Positions 8,948-21,427 of a stretch of 64,000 nt of DNA are shown here, in pieces. The notes under the pieces are model-generated. The model saw only the letters and a list, made by a program, of their open reading frames with translations. It was not told the DNA's origin and made no database searches. Origin of the DNA: Pseudomonadota bacterium (GTDB lineage Bacteria > Pseudomonadota > Gammaproteobacteria > Xanthomonadales > Xanthomonadaceae); contig JAEWNY010000022.1 of the NCBI GenBank assembly GCA_023461075.1, forward strand, positions 1 to 64,000. The letters are read 5' to 3'. A program made the position numbers and the translations under genes. Positions within the stretch are counted from its first letter, which is position 1, and each line of letters opens with the position of its first letter.

Positions 8948-11790
8948 CAGAAGAACCTCCTCGTCTCGCCTGCACCATCGATGTTGACGATGCAGCGGCC
9001 ACACAGCTCCGGATGTCCCGGGTTCGCGCCGACGTCGGCCTGGTGGTGCCAGCAGCGCACGCATTTCGCCTTGCTGGTCTTGCTGGCGATGATCGAGGCC
9101 GCAGCCGCGCCTGCCTGCACTTGCACATCGCCGCTGATGAACAGGAAGCGCAATTCCTGCTGCAAGGGTTCGAGCCATGCAGCGGTTTCGGCACTGACAT
9201 CAATCGCCAGTTCTGCTTCGAGTGCGGCACCGATTTCGCCCGCAGCACGCATCGGTTCGAGCGTGCGTGCGACTTGCTCGCGCAACGCCAGCAGGCGATC
9301 GAAAAGATCGGCGTTGAGCACAGCATCGGCCGGCAATGCGTGCAACCCTTCATACCAGGTCGTGAACAGCACGTTCTTGTCGCGCTCGCCGGGCAGGAAG
9401 CCCCAGATTTCCTCTGCGGTGAAGGCGAGGATCGGCGCGATCCAGCGCACGAAGGCTTCGGCGACGTGGAACATCGCGGTCTGCGCGCTGCGCCGACCAC
9501 GCGAGTCTTCCTGCATCGTGTACAGCCGATCCTTGGTGACATCCAGATACAGCGAGCCGAGATCGACGCTGCAGAAATTCATCAGCGCCTGCACCACTTC
9601 GGCGGAGTCGTAACGCGCGTAGGCATCGACGATGCGGTCCTGCAGTTGACGCGCGCGATGCACGATCCATCGATCCAGCGCGACCATGTCCTCGCTGGCG
9701 ACGAGATGCTTCGCCGGATCGAAACCGTGCAGGTTGCCAAGCAGGAAGCGCGCGGTATTGCGGATGCGGCGATAGGCATCGGCATTGCGCTTGAGGATGT
9801 CCGGCGAGACATTCACCTCGTTCCCGTAGTCGGCGGAAGCCACCCAAAGGCGCAGGATGTCGGCGCCGAAGTCCTTCAGCACCTGCTGCGGCTCGATGCC
9901 GTTGCCCAGCGACTTGGAGAACTTGCGCCCCTCGCCATCGACGATGAAGCCATGGGTCAGGCACTGGCGATACGGCGCGCGGCCATACATGCCGACCGAG
10001 GACAGCAATGAGGACTGGAACCAGCCGCGGTGCTGGTCGGACCCTTCCAGATACAGATCCACCGGCAAGTCGATGCCGCGCCGGGCCAGCGCGCAGGTAT
10101 GGCTGACACCGGAGTCGAACCAGACATCGAGGATGTCGGTGACCTTGTCGTATTGCGATGCTTCATCGCCCAACAAATCGGTCGGTTCAAGCGCGTACCA
10201 GGCGTCCACGCCGTCTTGCTCGACACGCTGCGCGACCTGCTCCATCAACTCGACCGTGCGCGGATGCGGCTCGCCGGTTTCCCGGTGCACGAACAATGCG
10301 ATCGGCACGCCCCAGGTTCGCTGGCGCGAGATCGTCCAGTCCGGGCGTCCCGCCACCATGCCCTCGATCCGCGCCTGGCCCCACTCCGGATACCAGGTCA
10401 CGTCCTTGATCGCCTCCAGCGCCTTTGCGCGCAACCCAGCCTGGTCCATCGAGATGAACCATTGCGGCGTGGCGCGGAAGGCCACCGGCGTCTTGTGGCG
10501 CCAGCAATGCGGATAGCTGTGGGTGAGGGTGAAATGCGCGAGCAAGGCGCCGCTTTCCTGAAGCCCCGGCAGCAGGATGTCCTGCGCCTTCCATACATGC
10601 GTGCCGGCCAGCACTGCATTGCCTGCCGGTGGCGTCGACGGCAGATAGACACCGCGGCCATCGACCGGATTGAGTTCGGCGAGGCTGTACTTCTCAAGCA
10701 ACCCGTATTGCCTGCCCACCGCGAAGTCTTCCGCGCCATGACCGGGCGCGGTGTGCACGGCGCCGGTACCGTCCTCGGCGCTGACGTGTTCGCCGAGCAG
10801 TATCGGGATGTCGCGCTGCGGGTAGAACGGATGCGCGAACAGCAGGCCTTCGAGCGATGCGCCATTGGCGCGTCCGAACACCTCAACCTGCTCGATGCCG
10901 TAACGCTTCAGTGCCTTTTCGGCAAGCGCTTCGGCCAGTACCAGCAGGCGACGCCTGCCATCCTGCGCCGGGCCTTCTACCAGCACGTAGTCGAGGTCAC
11001 CGCCCAGGCTCACCGCCAGCGATGCCGGCAGCGTCCATGGCGTGGTGGTCCAGATCGGCACTGAGACAATCGTGTCGGGGTCGATGTCGACGCCGAACTT
11101 GGCCGCGACCGAAACGGCATCACGCGCCGGATAGGCGACGTCGATCGCCGGAGATTGCTTGTCGGCGTATTCGATCTCGGCCTCGGCCAGCGCGCTGCCG
11201 CAATCGAAGCACCAGTAGACCGGCTTGACGCCGCGCTCGAGATGGCCGTTGCCGATGATGCGGCCGAGTGCACGGATCTCGTCGGCCTCGTACTTGAAGT
11301 CGAGCGTCAGATAGGGATGGGCCCAGTCACCCACGACGCCGAGCCGCTTGAATCCGACGCGCTGTTGATCGACCTGCTCGCGCGCGTATTCGCGACACGC
11401 CTGCCGGTACTGCGCGGCATCCAGCTTGGTGCCGACCCGGCCGAACTTCTTCTCCACCGCGACTTCGATCGGCAACCCGTGGCAATCCCAGCCAGGAATG
11501 TAAGGCGCGTCGAAACCGGACAGCGTCTTCGACTTGACGATGATGTCCTTCAGGATCTTGTTGAGCGCATGACCCAGGTGCAACGCGCCGTTGGCGTAGG
11601 GCGGGCCATCGTGCAGGACGAACATCGGCCGTCCCTTCGATGCCGCGCGCAACTGGCCGTAGAGGTCTTCCTCATCCCACTTCGCGAACAGCGCCGGCTC
11701 GCGCTTCGGCAAGTCACCGCGCATCGGGAACCCGGTCGCCGGCAGCAGGATGGTCGGTTTGTAGCGGTGGCTTTCTGCTTCGCTGCTCAT
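8947..11790 (-). CDS. ileS: Isoleucyl-tRNA synthetase
   Basis: This enzyme charges tRNA-Ile and edits Val. The 947-residue class I synthetase (E. coli 938) has the HIGH motif as [16 protein letters not shown]. The CP1 editing domain contains [15 protein letters not shown] and [16 protein letters not shown]. The C-terminal zinc finger is [12 protein letters not shown] with ELCGRCIVN. The second catalytic motif is KFSKSLGN, with Phe in place of the more usual Met of KMSKS. The start ATG at 11790 ([17 protein letters not shown]) fits homologues; the open frame to 11883 does not. It lies 16 bases after ribF and overlaps lspA by one base. Confidence 0.98.
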   Translation of the reverse strand: MSSEAESHRYKPTILLPATGFPMRGDLPKREPALFAKWDEEDLYGQLRAASKGRPMFVLHDGPPYANGALHLGHALNKILKDIIVKSKTLSGFDAPYIPGWDCHGLPIEVAVEKKFGRVGTKLDAAQYRQACREYAREQVDQQRVGFKRLGVVGDWAHPYLTLDFKYEADEIRALGRIIGNGHLERGVKPVYWCFDCGSALAEAEIEYADKQSPAIDVAYPARDAVSVAAKFGVDIDPDTIVSVPIWTTTPWTLPASLAVSLGGDLDYVLVEGPAQDGRRRLLVLAEALAEKALKRYGIEQVEVFGRANGASLEGLLFAHPFYPQRDIPILLGEHVSAEDGTGAVHTAPGHGAEDFAVGRQYGLLEKYSLAELNPVDGRGVYLPSTPPAGNAVLAGTHVWKAQDILLPGLQESGALLAHFTLTHSYPHCWRHKTPVAFRATPQWFISMDQAGLRAKALEAIKDVTWYPEWGQARIEGMVAGRPDWTISRQRTWGVPIALFVHRETGEPHPRTVELMEQVAQRVEQDGVDAWYALEPTDLLGDEASQYDKVTDILDVWFDSGVSHTCALARRGIDLPVDLYLEGSDQHRGWFQSSLLSSVGMYGRAPYRQCLTHGFIVDGEGRKFSKSLGNGIEPQQVLKDFGADILRLWVASADYGNEVNVSPDILKRNADAYRRIRNTARFLLGNLHGFDPAKHLVASEDMVALDRWIVHRARQLQDRIVDAYARYDSAEVVQALMNFCSVDLGSLYLDVTKDRLYTMQEDSRGRRSAQTAMFHVAEAFVRWIAPILAFTAEEIWGFLPGERDKNVLFTTWYEGLHALPADAVLNADLFDRLLALREQVARTLEPMRAAGEIGAALEAELAIDVSAETAAWLEPLQQELRFLFISGDVQVQAGAAAASIIASKTSKAKCVRCWHHQADVGANPGHPELCGRCIVNIDGAGETRRFF

Positions 11791-11806
11791 CAGTTTTCTT
11801 TCAGGA

Positions 11807-12769
11807 TCAGGCACAGGCGGCCCGGCGTGGGGTTTTGTGATTCTGCATCGCAAGCACGGCACGCGCCTGCCGCGCGTCTTCATGCATTTGCGCGGTCAAT
11901 GCGTCGAGGCTGTCGAACTTGGCTTCATCGCGCAGCTTGGCGAGGAATTCGACCTCGATGTGGCGGCCGTAAAGATCACCATCGAAATCGAACAAGTGCG
12001 CTTCCAGCAGCGGCTCGACGCCATCGACGGTCGGGCGCGTACCGAAGCTCGACACCGATGGCCACGGCGCATCGCCGATGCCATGCACGCGAGTGGCATA
12101 GATGCCCTGCAAGGCGGGATTTCTCGGGAAGCGCAGGTTGGCGGTGGGGAAGCCCAGCGTCCGGCCGAGCTGCTTGCCGCGCACGACACGTCCTCCGATC
12201 GCATACGGCCGCCCAAGCAATTTTTCGGCCCGCGCGAAATCGCCGCTGGACAACGCTGCACGAATCGCCGAACTCGACACCCGCTCACCATCAAGCAGGA
12301 ACGGCTCGATCGCGTGCGCGCTGAAGCCGAGCCGCTCGCCTTCGGCCTGGAGCATCGCGATGTCGCCGCGTCGCTGGTGGCCGAAACGGAAATCCGGCCC
12401 GACCCAGACTTCGCGTGCATTCAATCGGTTCACCAGCACCTGTTCGATGAAGGTCTCGGCCGGCATCCGCGTCATCTCGCGATTGAAACGCAGCAGGCCG
12501 ATGCCTTGCATGCCGGCTTCGCGCATCCCCAGCACCTTGCCGCGCGGAAGCATCAGCCGCGGCGGTGGATCATCGGGCGCGAAGAACTCGCGCGGCAACG
12601 GCTCGAACGCCAAGGCCACCGCCGGAACGCCCAGCAAATGCGCACGCGTCGCGGCGTGGCGCAGCAGCGCCTGATGGCCGAGATGCAGGCCATCGAACGC
12701 ACCGATGCAGACCACGCTGCCCTGCGGGCACAGCGGCCCGCCTTCAGCGTCGCGGATGAGGAAATCCAT
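11807..12769 (-). CDS. ribF: Bifunctional riboflavin kinase/FMN adenylyltransferase
   Basis: RibF turns riboflavin into FMN and then FAD. The 320-residue protein (E. coli 313) has the N-terminal nucleotidyltransferase domain with [13 protein letters not shown] and [14 protein letters not shown]. It also has SSSAIR, the ISSTxIR-type motif. The C-terminal flavokinase domain has [11 protein letters not shown], then GIYATRV and FGTRPTVDG. It sits 30 bases downstream of murJ and 16 bases before ileS, the standard order in gammaproteobacteria. Confidence 0.97.
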   Translation of the reverse strand: MDFLIRDAEGGPLCPQGSVVCIGAFDGLHLGHQALLRHAATRAHLLGVPAVALAFEPLPREFFAPDDPPPRLMLPRGKVLGMREAGMQGIGLLRFNREMTRMPAETFIEQVLVNRLNAREVWVGPDFRFGHQRRGDIAMLQAEGERLGFSAHAIEPFLLDGERVSSSAIRAALSSGDFARAEKLLGRPYAIGGRVVRGKQLGRTLGFPTANLRFPRNPALQGIYATRVHGIGDAPWPSVSSFGTRPTVDGVEPLLEAHLFDFDGDLYGRHIEVEFLAKLRDEAKFDSLDALTAQMHEDARQARAVLAMQNHKTPRRAACA

Positions 12770-12799
12770 GGATTCGCCAGTATACGTGGCGTCGATGGC

Positions 12800-14392
12800 T
12801 CAATGCCTCAAGTGGCGCGGTCGCAACCCCATCGCCACCTGAGTGCCGCCATAGGCCAGTGCACCGGCGAGGATCGCGGCGAACAGCCAGGCGACCCGAT
12901 GCCAGACACTGCCGAGTGCACGCCAGTCGCCGACGAAATGGCGAGCCGCCAGCACTACCGCGGTCATGACGACGCAGGCGACGAGCATCTTCAGCAGGAA
13001 TGCGCCCCAGCCCGGCTGCGGCACCAGCAGGCCATCGCGTCGCAGGTAACGCCACAACAGCCAGGCATTGACGATGCCGGCCAGCGCGGTCGCCAGCGCG
13101 ATGCCGGCGTGCGCGCCCGGCACCTTGTTGAGCCAGAGCGGCGTGGTGATGGCGATGGTCAGCAGCACGTTGACGATCACCGTGATGATCGCCGCGCGCA
13201 TCGGGGTCCTGGTGTCCTGCCGCGCGTAAAAGGCCGGCGACAGCACCTTGCTGAGCATGAAAGCCGGTACGCCCAGGCTCATTGCCGAGAGGCTGAGCGC
13301 CGCCATCCGGGTGTCGAAGGCAGTGAAGCGGCCGCCTTGGTAGACGACGGAAGTCAACGGCTCGGCCAGCAACAACAGGCCGAGACCCGCCGGCACGCCC
13401 AGCAGCAACGCCATCCGCAGGCCCCAATCGAGCGCCGCGGAATAACCAGCCGCATCGGTGGCGGCATGGCGGCGCGAGAGATGCGGCAGGATCACCGTAC
13501 CGATCGCCACGCCGAACAGGCCGAGCGGGAACTCCACCAGCCGGTCCGACAGGTAAAGCCAGGTCTGGCTGCCGGTCACCAATAGCGATGCGAACACCGT
13601 GCCGACCAAAAGGTTGAGCTGCGCGACCGACGAGGAAAAGAGTGTCGGCAACATCAATTTGCCGACCCGTCGCACATCCGGATTGGAGAAGCCGGGCTTG
13701 AAGGTCGGGCGGATGCCCAGCCGTCCCAGCGCCGGCCACAACACGATGAGCTGGAGAATGCCGGCCGCCAGCACGCCCCACGCCAGCGCCTTGGGCCGCA
13801 CGGCTTCGGGAAAGTAGGGGGCGAGGAACAGCATCGCCGCGATGACGGTGAGGTTGTGCAGGACCGGGGTGAACGCCGGCAGCGCGAACTTGCCGAAACT
13901 GTTCAACACCGAAGCCGCCAGCGCCATCATCGAAATGAAGACGAGATACGGGAAGGTGATCCGCAGCATGTCGGCGATGAGGCCAAGTTTGAGCGGATCG
14001 CTGGCCGCGCCGGGTGCGAACAGCGCGGCCACCCAAGGCGCCGCGAGCATGCCGATGCCAGCCACCACGAACACCACCGCGAACAGCGCGCCGGCCATCC
14101 GGTCGACGAACTCCTTGAGCGCCTTGTCGTCGCCGCGCTCGCGGATCTCGTTCAGCACCGGCACGAAGGCCATCTGCATCGAGCCCTCGGCGAAGATACG
14201 CCGCAGGTAGTTGGGAATGCGATAGGCGATGACGAAGGCGTCCATCGCCGGCGAAACCCCGAACAGCCGGCTCTGCAGCGCGTCGCGAGCGAACCCGGCG
14301 ATGCGCGAGAGCATGGTCATCGAGCTGAACGCCGAGATCGACCTCAACAGGCCCGGACTGGCCGCCGGGGTCTTGGCGGCGGGCTCAGTCAC
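12800..14392 (-). CDS. murJ: Lipid II flippase MurJ
   Basis: MurJ is the inner-membrane flippase that moves lipid II to the periplasmic side for peptidoglycan synthesis. The 530-residue protein (E. coli 511) shows about 14 membrane segments. It has the family N-terminus SMTMLSRIAGFARDALQSR, containing the conserved R-x-x-G, and FRRxFAEG-like IFAEGSMQMAFVPVL, then PSFGxxALP-like SFGKFALPAFTPVLHN. It is the first gene of the murJ-ribF-ileS-lspA-ispH run and is divergent from rpsT. The shared intergenic region of about 97 bases carries an rpsT promoter. Confidence 0.96.
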   Translation of the reverse strand: MTEPAAKTPAASPGLLRSISAFSSMTMLSRIAGFARDALQSRLFGVSPAMDAFVIAYRIPNYLRRIFAEGSMQMAFVPVLNEIRERGDDKALKEFVDRMAGALFAVVFVVAGIGMLAAPWVAALFAPGAASDPLKLGLIADMLRITFPYLVFISMMALAASVLNSFGKFALPAFTPVLHNLTVIAAMLFLAPYFPEAVRPKALAWGVLAAGILQLIVLWPALGRLGIRPTFKPGFSNPDVRRVGKLMLPTLFSSSVAQLNLLVGTVFASLLVTGSQTWLYLSDRLVEFPLGLFGVAIGTVILPHLSRRHAATDAAGYSAALDWGLRMALLLGVPAGLGLLLLAEPLTSVVYQGGRFTAFDTRMAALSLSAMSLGVPAFMLSKVLSPAFYARQDTRTPMRAAIITVIVNVLLTIAITTPLWLNKVPGAHAGIALATALAGIVNAWLLWRYLRRDGLLVPQPGWGAFLLKMLVACVVMTAVVLAARHFVGDWRALGSVWHRVAWLFAAILAGALAYGGTQVAMGLRPRHLRH

Positions 14393-14406
14393 GGGCGTTG
14401 TCCCGG

Positions 14407-14435
14407 TTGACGCAAGCCCTTGAATGGGCCATACT
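14407..14435 (+). promoter_or_regulatory. Candidate sigma-70 promoter of rpsT
   Basis: TTGACG (14407-14412) and CATACT (14430-14435) are separated by 17 bases, about 55 bases before the rpsT GTG. The -35 matches the consensus at five of six positions and the -10 at four of six. Confidence 0.6.
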
Positions 14436-14489
14436 TTTCTGTCTCGCGTCCCGCGACCTCATTTCCTAGATTCCTCGAAAGGTTCCACC

Positions 14490-14762
14490 GTGGCCAATAT
14501 CAAGTCCGCCAAGAAGCGCGCCAAGCAGACCATTGTGCGCAATGCGCGCAACAACAGCCAGCGTTCCATGCTGCGCACCTCGGTCAAGAAGGTGCTGAAG
14601 GCCCTCCATTCCAACGACGCCGAAGGCGCCGTCGCCGCCATGGCCTCCGCCCAGCCGTTGCTCGACCGCTTCGCTTCGCGTGGCCTGATCCACAAGAACA
14701 AGGCCGCTCGCCACAAGAGCCGCCTGAACGCCCGCATCAAGGCACTCAAGGCCGCCGCCTGA
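14490..14762 (+). CDS. rpsT: 30S ribosomal protein S20
   Basis: S20 is a primary 16S rRNA-binding protein of the 30S body. The 90-residue protein starts at GTG 14490 ([13 protein letters not shown]), as in other S20 proteins, which often use weak start codons linked to autogenous control. It is Lys/Arg/Ala-rich and carries [17 protein letters not shown] and [14 protein letters not shown]. The frame upstream of the GTG (to 14424) is 5' leader. A good promoter and a strong terminator frame it as a single-gene transcript. Confidence 0.97.
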   Translation: MANIKSAKKRAKQTIVRNARNNSQRSMLRTSVKKVLKALHSNDAEGAVAAMASAQPLLDRFASRGLIHKNKAARHKSRLNARIKALKAAA

Positions 14763-14804
14763 GCCTTGCCGCTCCGCGTAGGCGGGGCGATGCGCGCAAC
14801 AACG

Positions 14805-14837
14805 AAAGCCTCGCACCTCAAGGTTGCGAGGCTTTTT
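14805..14837 (+). terminator. Intrinsic terminator of rpsT
   Basis: An 11-bp stem, AAAGCCTCGCA with TGCGAGGCTTT, is followed by further T residues. It lies 43 bases after the rpsT stop. Confidence 0.85.
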
Positions 14838-14924
14838 CGTGGGCGGATGTAGCTGTCTGGCCATGCACGACCCAGCCTGCAGCACCTTTGCGCAGCGGAG
14901 ATGGCGCGACGGTGAGGCCGCGCA

Positions 14925-16344
<1,420 letters not shown>

Positions 16345-16356
16345 GACTGCTTCTCC

Positions 16357-16680
16357 TTACTTTTTGTCGCCGGAACCATTGATCCCGGTGATTTCGATTT
16401 CGGTGTAGTGCTGACGGTGACCCATCTGCTTGCGGTGGTGCTTGCGGCGGCGGAACTTGACGATCATCACCTTGTCGGCGCGACCATGACCCACCACCTT
16501 GGCGGAGACGGCGGCACCCTTGAGCGCATCGCCGAGCTTCACGCCATCGCCATCGCCCAGCATCAGGACGTTGTCGAACTTCACTTCGCTGCCGGCTTCG
16601 GCCTCGAGCTTCTCGACGCGCAGGGTCTCTCCCTGCATCACGCGGTATTGCTTACCGCCGGTGACCATTACTGCGTACAT
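16357..16680 (-). CDS. rplU: 50S ribosomal protein L21
   Basis: L21 binds 23S rRNA and works with L20 in 50S assembly. The 107-residue protein has [14 protein letters not shown] and, near its end, [19 protein letters not shown], the family signature. I chose the ATG at 16680 because AGGA lies eight bases before it. An ATG two codons upstream (16686) would have only two bases between itself and the same Shine-Dalgarno sequence. It is the first gene of rplU-rpmA. Confidence 0.96.
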   Translation of the reverse strand: MYAVMVTGGKQYRVMQGETLRVEKLEAEAGSEVKFDNVLMLGDGDGVKLGDALKGAAVSAKVVGHGRADKVMIVKFRRRKHHRKQMGHRQHYTEIEITGINGSGDKK

Positions 16681-16741
16681 TGCCATCTTCCTGTGTAGTT
16701 ATTGTGGCGCCCGCGCATGCGTTGGCCGCACGGGACCCGAC

Positions 16742-16747
16742 ATTGTA
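16742..16747 (-). promoter_or_regulatory. Candidate -10 element of rplU-rpmA
   Basis: The minus strand reads TACAAT at 16747-16742, about 62 bases before the rplU start. Five of six bases match the consensus. The -35 region 17 bases further up is poor (GTGCAT). Confidence 0.4.
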
Positions 16748-16793
16748 GGAGGTTTAGGCGCCGGATGCACGTCCCGGGGACGCCATCCGTTCA

Positions 16794-16807
16794 TTACGGC
16801 GCCGTAA
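16794..16807. repeat. Perfect 14-bp palindrome between rplU and the DUF937-OmpA gene
   Basis: TTACGGCGCCGTAA is its own reverse complement. It lies midway in the divergent intergenic region, 114 bases from the rplU start and 83 bases from the fusion gene start. A dimeric repressor could bind it, but no known operator matches, and short GC-rich palindromes arise by chance. Confidence 0.35.
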
Positions 16808-16889
16808 CACCGGGTATGGAGGATGGCCCACGCAGTCCCCGTGCGCCTTTGCATGGACGCTGTGCCCATCCACACCGGGGAGTCCCCTC

Positions 16890-18362
16890 ATGTTCGATAC
16901 CTTGCTCAACAGCGTGGCCAGCCGGTTCGGCCTGTCCGGGGACAAGGCCAAGCAGCTGCTCGGCCTCCTTATCGCATTGATTTTCAACGAGAAACGCGGC
17001 GGTGCGGCCGGTTTTGTCGATCTCTTCCGCAGCCGGGGCCTGGGCGGGTTGGTCGACTCGTGGATCGGCGATGGCCCCAACCAGCCGATCGAGGCCGGCC
17101 AGCTGGAACATGTGCTCGGCGCCAACGAGATCGACACCATCGCCTCGCAGGTGGGCGTGGAACGCGGCGTAGCCGCCTCCGCCTTGGCCGCACTGCTGCC
17201 GAATGCCTTCAACACCCTGACCGAGGATGGCCGCATCCCGACCAGCATCCCGGACCGCATCCGTGGCTTCATGGATGACTTGGGCGACTTCTTCCGCGGG
17301 ATCGGCGCCGGTGCACTGGGCCTGGGTACGGCTGCCGTAGGCGGTGTCGCCCGCGCGGCGGATCGCGTCGGCGATGCCATCGGCGACGCCGGAACCGCCA
17401 CTGTGCGCCCGGTCGAGCGGGCCGTTGATGCGCCGACCGCCGTGCACCGCGAAGTCGCGCGCGACACTTCGTCCGGGATCGGCAAATGGTTGCCTTGGCT
17501 GCTGCTGGCCGGCCTGGTCATCGCCGCACTCCTGTTCTTCCGCGGCTGCAACCGGCAAGAAGCTGTACCGGCACCGGCGCCCGCACCGACCACGGCGGCA
17601 ACCCCGGCCACGACGCCCGCCAACCGCGGCTTCACCTTCGCCAACGACGCCGGCAACGTCACCGTGGGCGGCACGCTGGCCAGCGAAGCCGAGCGCACGC
17701 GCCTGGTGGATGCGCTGAAGGCCAACTTCGGCATGGACAACGTCCGCGATGACATCAGCATCGACACCACCGCGGCTCCGGCCGGCTGGATGGACCGGTT
17801 GATCGCCATGCTGCCCGACCTGAGGGCCAATGGCCTCAAGTTCGGCTTCGAAGGTGACCGCCTCAACCTCGATACCTCGGGCATGAGCGAGGCCGATCGT
17901 TTCGCGATCAGCCAGCGCTTCCGCAATGAATTCTCGGGTTTCGAGATCAGCGGTCTGTGGGACCAGGCGATGGCCGCCTTGGCCAACCTGCGCGACGGCT
18001 TCACCGGCAACGACCTGGTCAAGGCGCTTGACCTGTCGAACATCTACTTCGACACCGGCAAGGCCACCATCACCCGTGACAGCATGGAAACCCTGACCAA
18101 GGCCGCCGAGTACATCAAGAAGGCTCCGGCGGACACCCGGATCGAGGTTTCGGGCCATACCGACAGTGAAGGCGATGATGCCGCCAACATGACCCTGTCG
18201 CAGCAGCGTGCCGACGCGGTCGTCAGCAAGCTGCAGGAGTTGGGCGTCGCGGCCGGTACGCTCGCCGCCAAGGGCTACGGCGAGACCCGACCGGTCGGCG
18301 ACAATGCCACCGAGGCCGGCAAGGCGCTGAACCGCCGCATCGACTTCTCGGTCGCGCAATAA
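16890..18362 (+). CDS. DUF937 (YidB-like) - membrane anchor - OmpA domain fusion protein
   Basis: This 490-residue protein has an unusual domain order. Residues 1-130 look like DUF937/YidB ([11 protein letters not shown], then a Gly/Ala-rich helical region with [18 protein letters not shown]). Residues 200-217 form one membrane span ([18 protein letters not shown]), followed by a Pro/Ala/Thr linker at 222-245. Residues 246-300 resemble a BON-like segment ([20 protein letters not shown]). Residues 385-490 form an OmpA peptidoglycan-binding domain ([35 protein letters not shown]). The N-terminal domain would be cytoplasmic and the OmpA domain periplasmic, bound to peptidoglycan. It is a single-gene unit ending in a strong terminator. 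The role is unknown; I infer an envelope-anchoring or stress function. Confidence 0.85.
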   Translation: MFDTLLNSVASRFGLSGDKAKQLLGLLIALIFNEKRGGAAGFVDLFRSRGLGGLVDSWIGDGPNQPIEAGQLEHVLGANEIDTIASQVGVERGVAASALAALLPNAFNTLTEDGRIPTSIPDRIRGFMDDLGDFFRGIGAGALGLGTAAVGGVARAADRVGDAIGDAGTATVRPVERAVDAPTAVHREVARDTSSGIGKWLPWLLLAGLVIAALLFFRGCNRQEAVPAPAPAPTTAATPATTPANRGFTFANDAGNVTVGGTLASEAERTRLVDALKANFGMDNVRDDISIDTTAAPAGWMDRLIAMLPDLRANGLKFGFEGDRLNLDTSGMSEADRFAISQRFRNEFSGFEISGLWDQAMAALANLRDGFTGNDLVKALDLSNIYFDTGKATITRDSMETLTKAAEYIKKAPADTRIEVSGHTDSEGDDAANMTLSQQRADAVVSKLQELGVAAGTLAAKGYGETRPVGDNATEAGKALNRRIDFSVAQ

Positions 18363-18385
18363 CACCGGGACAGGCGTTAGACGAC

Positions 18386-18409
18386 GGGGCGCTTCGGCGC
18401 CCCGTTTTC
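18386..18409 (+). terminator. Intrinsic terminator after the DUF937-OmpA gene
   Basis: An 8-bp GC stem, CGGGGCGC with GCGCCCCG, has a TTCG tetraloop and is followed by TTTT. It lies 24 bases past the stop. Confidence 0.9.
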
Positions 18410-18493
18410 TATGGCGGCCGGTGCGAGGTCGCTTGCGATGAGACGCATCGCCCCCATCTTTCCAAGTCGCCCGGGCCCGGTTGCCCGGACGCA

Positions 18494-18512
18494 GCCAGCG
18501 GCTTACGCTGGC
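18494..18512 (+). repeat. 7-bp hairpin in the uvrA leader
   Basis: GCCAGCG and CGCTGGC pair around GCTTA, 36 bases before the uvrA GTG. There is no T-run, so it is not a terminator. I found no LexA-type box in the leader. Confidence 0.4.
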
Positions 18513-18547
18513 CGATTGCCTTCCCCGCCTCCCCCAAGGAAACACAC

Positions 18548-21427
18548 GTGGCGTTGGACACCATCCGCATCCGTGGCGCACGGACGCACAACCTCAAGAA
18601 TTTCGACCTCGACCTGCCGCGCGACAAGCTGATCGTGATCACCGGGCTGTCCGGCTCGGGCAAGTCGTCGCTGGCGTTCGACACCATCTACGCGGAAGGC
18701 CAGCGCCGTTACGTCGAATCGCTGTCCGCCTACGCGCGGCAATTCCTCTCGGTGATGGAGAAACCCGACGTCGACCACATCGAGGGCCTGTCGCCGGCGA
18801 TCTCGATCGAGCAGAAATCGACCTCGCACAATCCACGCTCCACCGTCGGCACGATCACCGAGGTCTACGACTACCTGCGCCTGCTCTACGCGCGCGTTGG
18901 CATCCCGCGCTGCCCGGACCACCACTTCCCGCTGGAGGCGCAGACGGTCAGCCAAATGGTCGACCAGGTGCTGGCGCTGGCCAATGACGAGAAAACCGCA
19001 GAGCAACGCTGGATGTTGCTGGCACCGGTGATCCGCGAGCGCAAGGGCGAGCATGCGCAGGTGTTCGAGCAGCTGCGGGCGCAGGGCTACGTGCGCGTGC
19101 GCGTGGATGGCGTGCTGCACGAGATCGATGCGGTGCCGCCACTCGGCCTGCGCCAGAAGCACACGATCGAAGCCGTCATCGACCGCTTCAAGGTGCGCGA
19201 TGACCTCAAGCAGCGCCTGGCCGAATCGTTCGAGACCGCGCTGAAGCTGGGCGAGGGCATGGCGATCGTGCAGTCGATCGACGACGACAAGGCCGCGCCG
19301 CTGCTGTTCTCATCGAAATACTCCTGCCCGGTCTGCGACTACTCGCTGCCGGAACTCGAACCGCGGCTGTTCTCGTTCAACGCGCCGATGGGCGCGTGCG
19401 AGACCTGCGATGGCCTCGGCATGGCGCAGTTCTTCGACCCGGCGCGCGTTGTCGTGCATCCGGAACTGTCGCTCGCCTCCGGCGCGGTGCGTGGTTGGGA
19501 CCGCCGCAATACCTACTACTTCCAGATGCTGCAGTCGCTGGCAAAGCACTACGGCTTCAAGGTCGATACCGCCTGGCAGGACTTGTCCGCGAAGATCCAG
19601 GACGCGGTGTTGCACGGCAGTGGGCGCGAATCGATCGGCTTCACCTACGTCAACGATGCCGGCAGCCGCACGACGCGCCGGCATCCTTTCGAGGGCATCA
19701 TCCCGAACCTCGAACGCCGCTATCGCGATACCGAATCGAGCGCGGTGCGCGAGGAGCTGACCAAGTACGTCAGCGAGCGGCCCTGCCCCGACTGCAGCGG
19801 TGCGCGCCTCAACCGCGCGGCGCGCAACGTGTTCGTGGCCGACCGCCCGATCAACGTCATCACCCAGCAGCCGATCGACGAGGCGCTGGCGTTCTTTTCA
19901 GACCTCAGCCTGCCCGGTTGGCGCGGCGAGATCGCCGCGAAGATCGTCAAGGAGATCAGCGAGCGGCTCGGCTTCCTGGTCGATGTCGGCCTGGACTACC
20001 TGACGCTGGAGCGCAAGGCCGACACGCTCTCGGGCGGCGAGGCGCAGCGCATCCGCCTGGCTTCGCAGATCGGCGCGGGATTGGTCGGCGTGATGTATGT
20101 GCTGGACGAGCCTTCGATCGGCCTGCACCAGCGCGACAACGAACGCCTGCTCGGCACCCTCACGCGGCTGCGCGACCTCGGCAACACGGTGATCGTGGTC
20201 GAGCACGATGAGGATGCGATCCGCCTGGCCGACCACGTCGTAGACATCGGCCCCGGTGCCGGCGTGCACGGCGGCGAGGTGATCGCCGAAGGGAACGTCG
20301 ATCAGGTGATGGCATCGGAACGATCGCTGACCGGCGATTACCTGTCCGGTCGCAAGGGCATCGATATCCCGGCCAAGCGCCATGCGCCCAACAAGAAGTT
20401 CATGCTCAAGCTGAAAGGCGCGAGCGGCAACAACCTCAAGGACGTCAACGTTGAAATCCCCGCCGGATTGATGACGGCGGTGACCGGCGTGTCCGGCTCG
20501 GGCAAGTCGACCCTGATCAACGACACGCTTTATGCGCTGGCCGCGAACGAGATCAACGGCGCATCGCACGCGCCGGCCGCGCACAAGGACATCACCGGCC
20601 TCGACCTGTTCGACAAGGTGGTCGACATCGACCAGTCGCCGATCGGTCGCACGCCGCGCTCCAATCCCGCGACGTATACGGGCCTATTCACGCCGCTGCG
20701 CGAGCTGTATGCGCAGGTGCCGGAATCGCGTGCGCGCGGCTACGCGCCGGGCCGTTTCAGCTTCAACGTGCGCGGTGGCCGCTGCGAGGCTTGCCAGGGC
20801 GACGGCCTGATCAAGGTCGAGATGCACTTCCTGCCCGACGTCTACGTGCCCTGCGACGTCTGCGGCGGCAAGCGCTACAACCGCGAGACGCTGGAGATCC
20901 TCTACAAGGGCCGCAGCATCCACGACGTGCTGGAAATGACCGTGGAGGACGCTGCCAAGCTGTTCGAGAACGTGCCCTCGATCGCGCGCAAGCTCGATAC
21001 CTTGATCGATGTCGGCCTGGCCTACATCAAGCTCGGCCAGTCGGCGACCACGCTGTCGGGCGGCGAGGCGCAACGGGTCAAGCTGTCGAAGGAACTCTCG
21101 CGCCGCGACACCGGCCGCACGCTCTATATCCTCGACGAGCCGACCACGGGCCTCCACTTCGCCGACATCGAGCATCTGCTCTCGGTGCTGCATCGCCTGC
21201 GCGACGACGGCAATACCGTGGTCGTCATCGAGCACAACCTCGATGTCATCAAGACCGCCGACTGGATCATCGACCTCGGCCCCGAGGGCGGCCATCGCGG
21301 CGGCGAGATCATCGCAACCGGCACGCCGGAAGACGTGGCGAAGATGGCGCATTCGCATACCGGGCGCTTCCTCGCCAAGCAGCTCAAGGACGATGCCAGG
21401 CGCCGCAAGAACCGGAAGGACGCATGA
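18548..21427 (+). CDS. uvrA: Excinuclease ABC subunit A
   Basis: UvrA is the damage-recognition ATPase of nucleotide excision repair and forms UvrA2B complexes. The 959-residue protein (E. coli 940) begins at GTG 18548 with AAGGA ten bases upstream. It has two ABC modules with Walker [10 protein letters not shown] and GVSGSGKST. Two LSGGEAQR signatures and two Walker B regions ([20 protein letters not shown]) are visible. The zinc-binding cysteines lie in CPVCDYS with CETCDG, and in CEACQGDG with CDVCGG. Its stop overlaps the next start by four bases (ATGA), so the thioesterase gene is translationally coupled. The leader shows no obvious LexA box. Confidence 0.98.
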   Translation: MALDTIRIRGARTHNLKNFDLDLPRDKLIVITGLSGSGKSSLAFDTIYAEGQRRYVESLSAYARQFLSVMEKPDVDHIEGLSPAISIEQKSTSHNPRSTVGTITEVYDYLRLLYARVGIPRCPDHHFPLEAQTVSQMVDQVLALANDEKTAEQRWMLLAPVIRERKGEHAQVFEQLRAQGYVRVRVDGVLHEIDAVPPLGLRQKHTIEAVIDRFKVRDDLKQRLAESFETALKLGEGMAIVQSIDDDKAAPLLFSSKYSCPVCDYSLPELEPRLFSFNAPMGACETCDGLGMAQFFDPARVVVHPELSLASGAVRGWDRRNTYYFQMLQSLAKHYGFKVDTAWQDLSAKIQDAVLHGSGRESIGFTYVNDAGSRTTRRHPFEGIIPNLERRYRDTESSAVREELTKYVSERPCPDCSGARLNRAARNVFVADRPINVITQQPIDEALAFFSDLSLPGWRGEIAAKIVKEISERLGFLVDVGLDYLTLERKADTLSGGEAQRIRLASQIGAGLVGVMYVLDEPSIGLHQRDNERLLGTLTRLRDLGNTVIVVEHDEDAIRLADHVVDIGPGAGVHGGEVIAEGNVDQVMASERSLTGDYLSGRKGIDIPAKRHAPNKKFMLKLKGASGNNLKDVNVEIPAGLMTAVTGVSGSGKSTLINDTLYALAANEINGASHAPAAHKDITGLDLFDKVVDIDQSPIGRTPRSNPATYTGLFTPLRELYAQVPESRARGYAPGRFSFNVRGGRCEACQGDGLIKVEMHFLPDVYVPCDVCGGKRYNRETLEILYKGRSIHDVLEMTVEDAAKLFENVPSIARKLDTLIDVGLAYIKLGQSATTLSGGEAQRVKLSKELSRRDTGRTLYILDEPTTGLHFADIEHLLSVLHRLRDDGNTVVVIEHNLDVIKTADWIIDLGPEGGHRGGEIIATGTPEDVAKMAHSHTGRFLAKQLKDDARRRKNRKDA

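Noticed and set aside
11837..13585. A 582-residue plus-strand frame opposite ribF and murJ
   Set aside because: Antisense to two well recognised genes, and it has no family signature.
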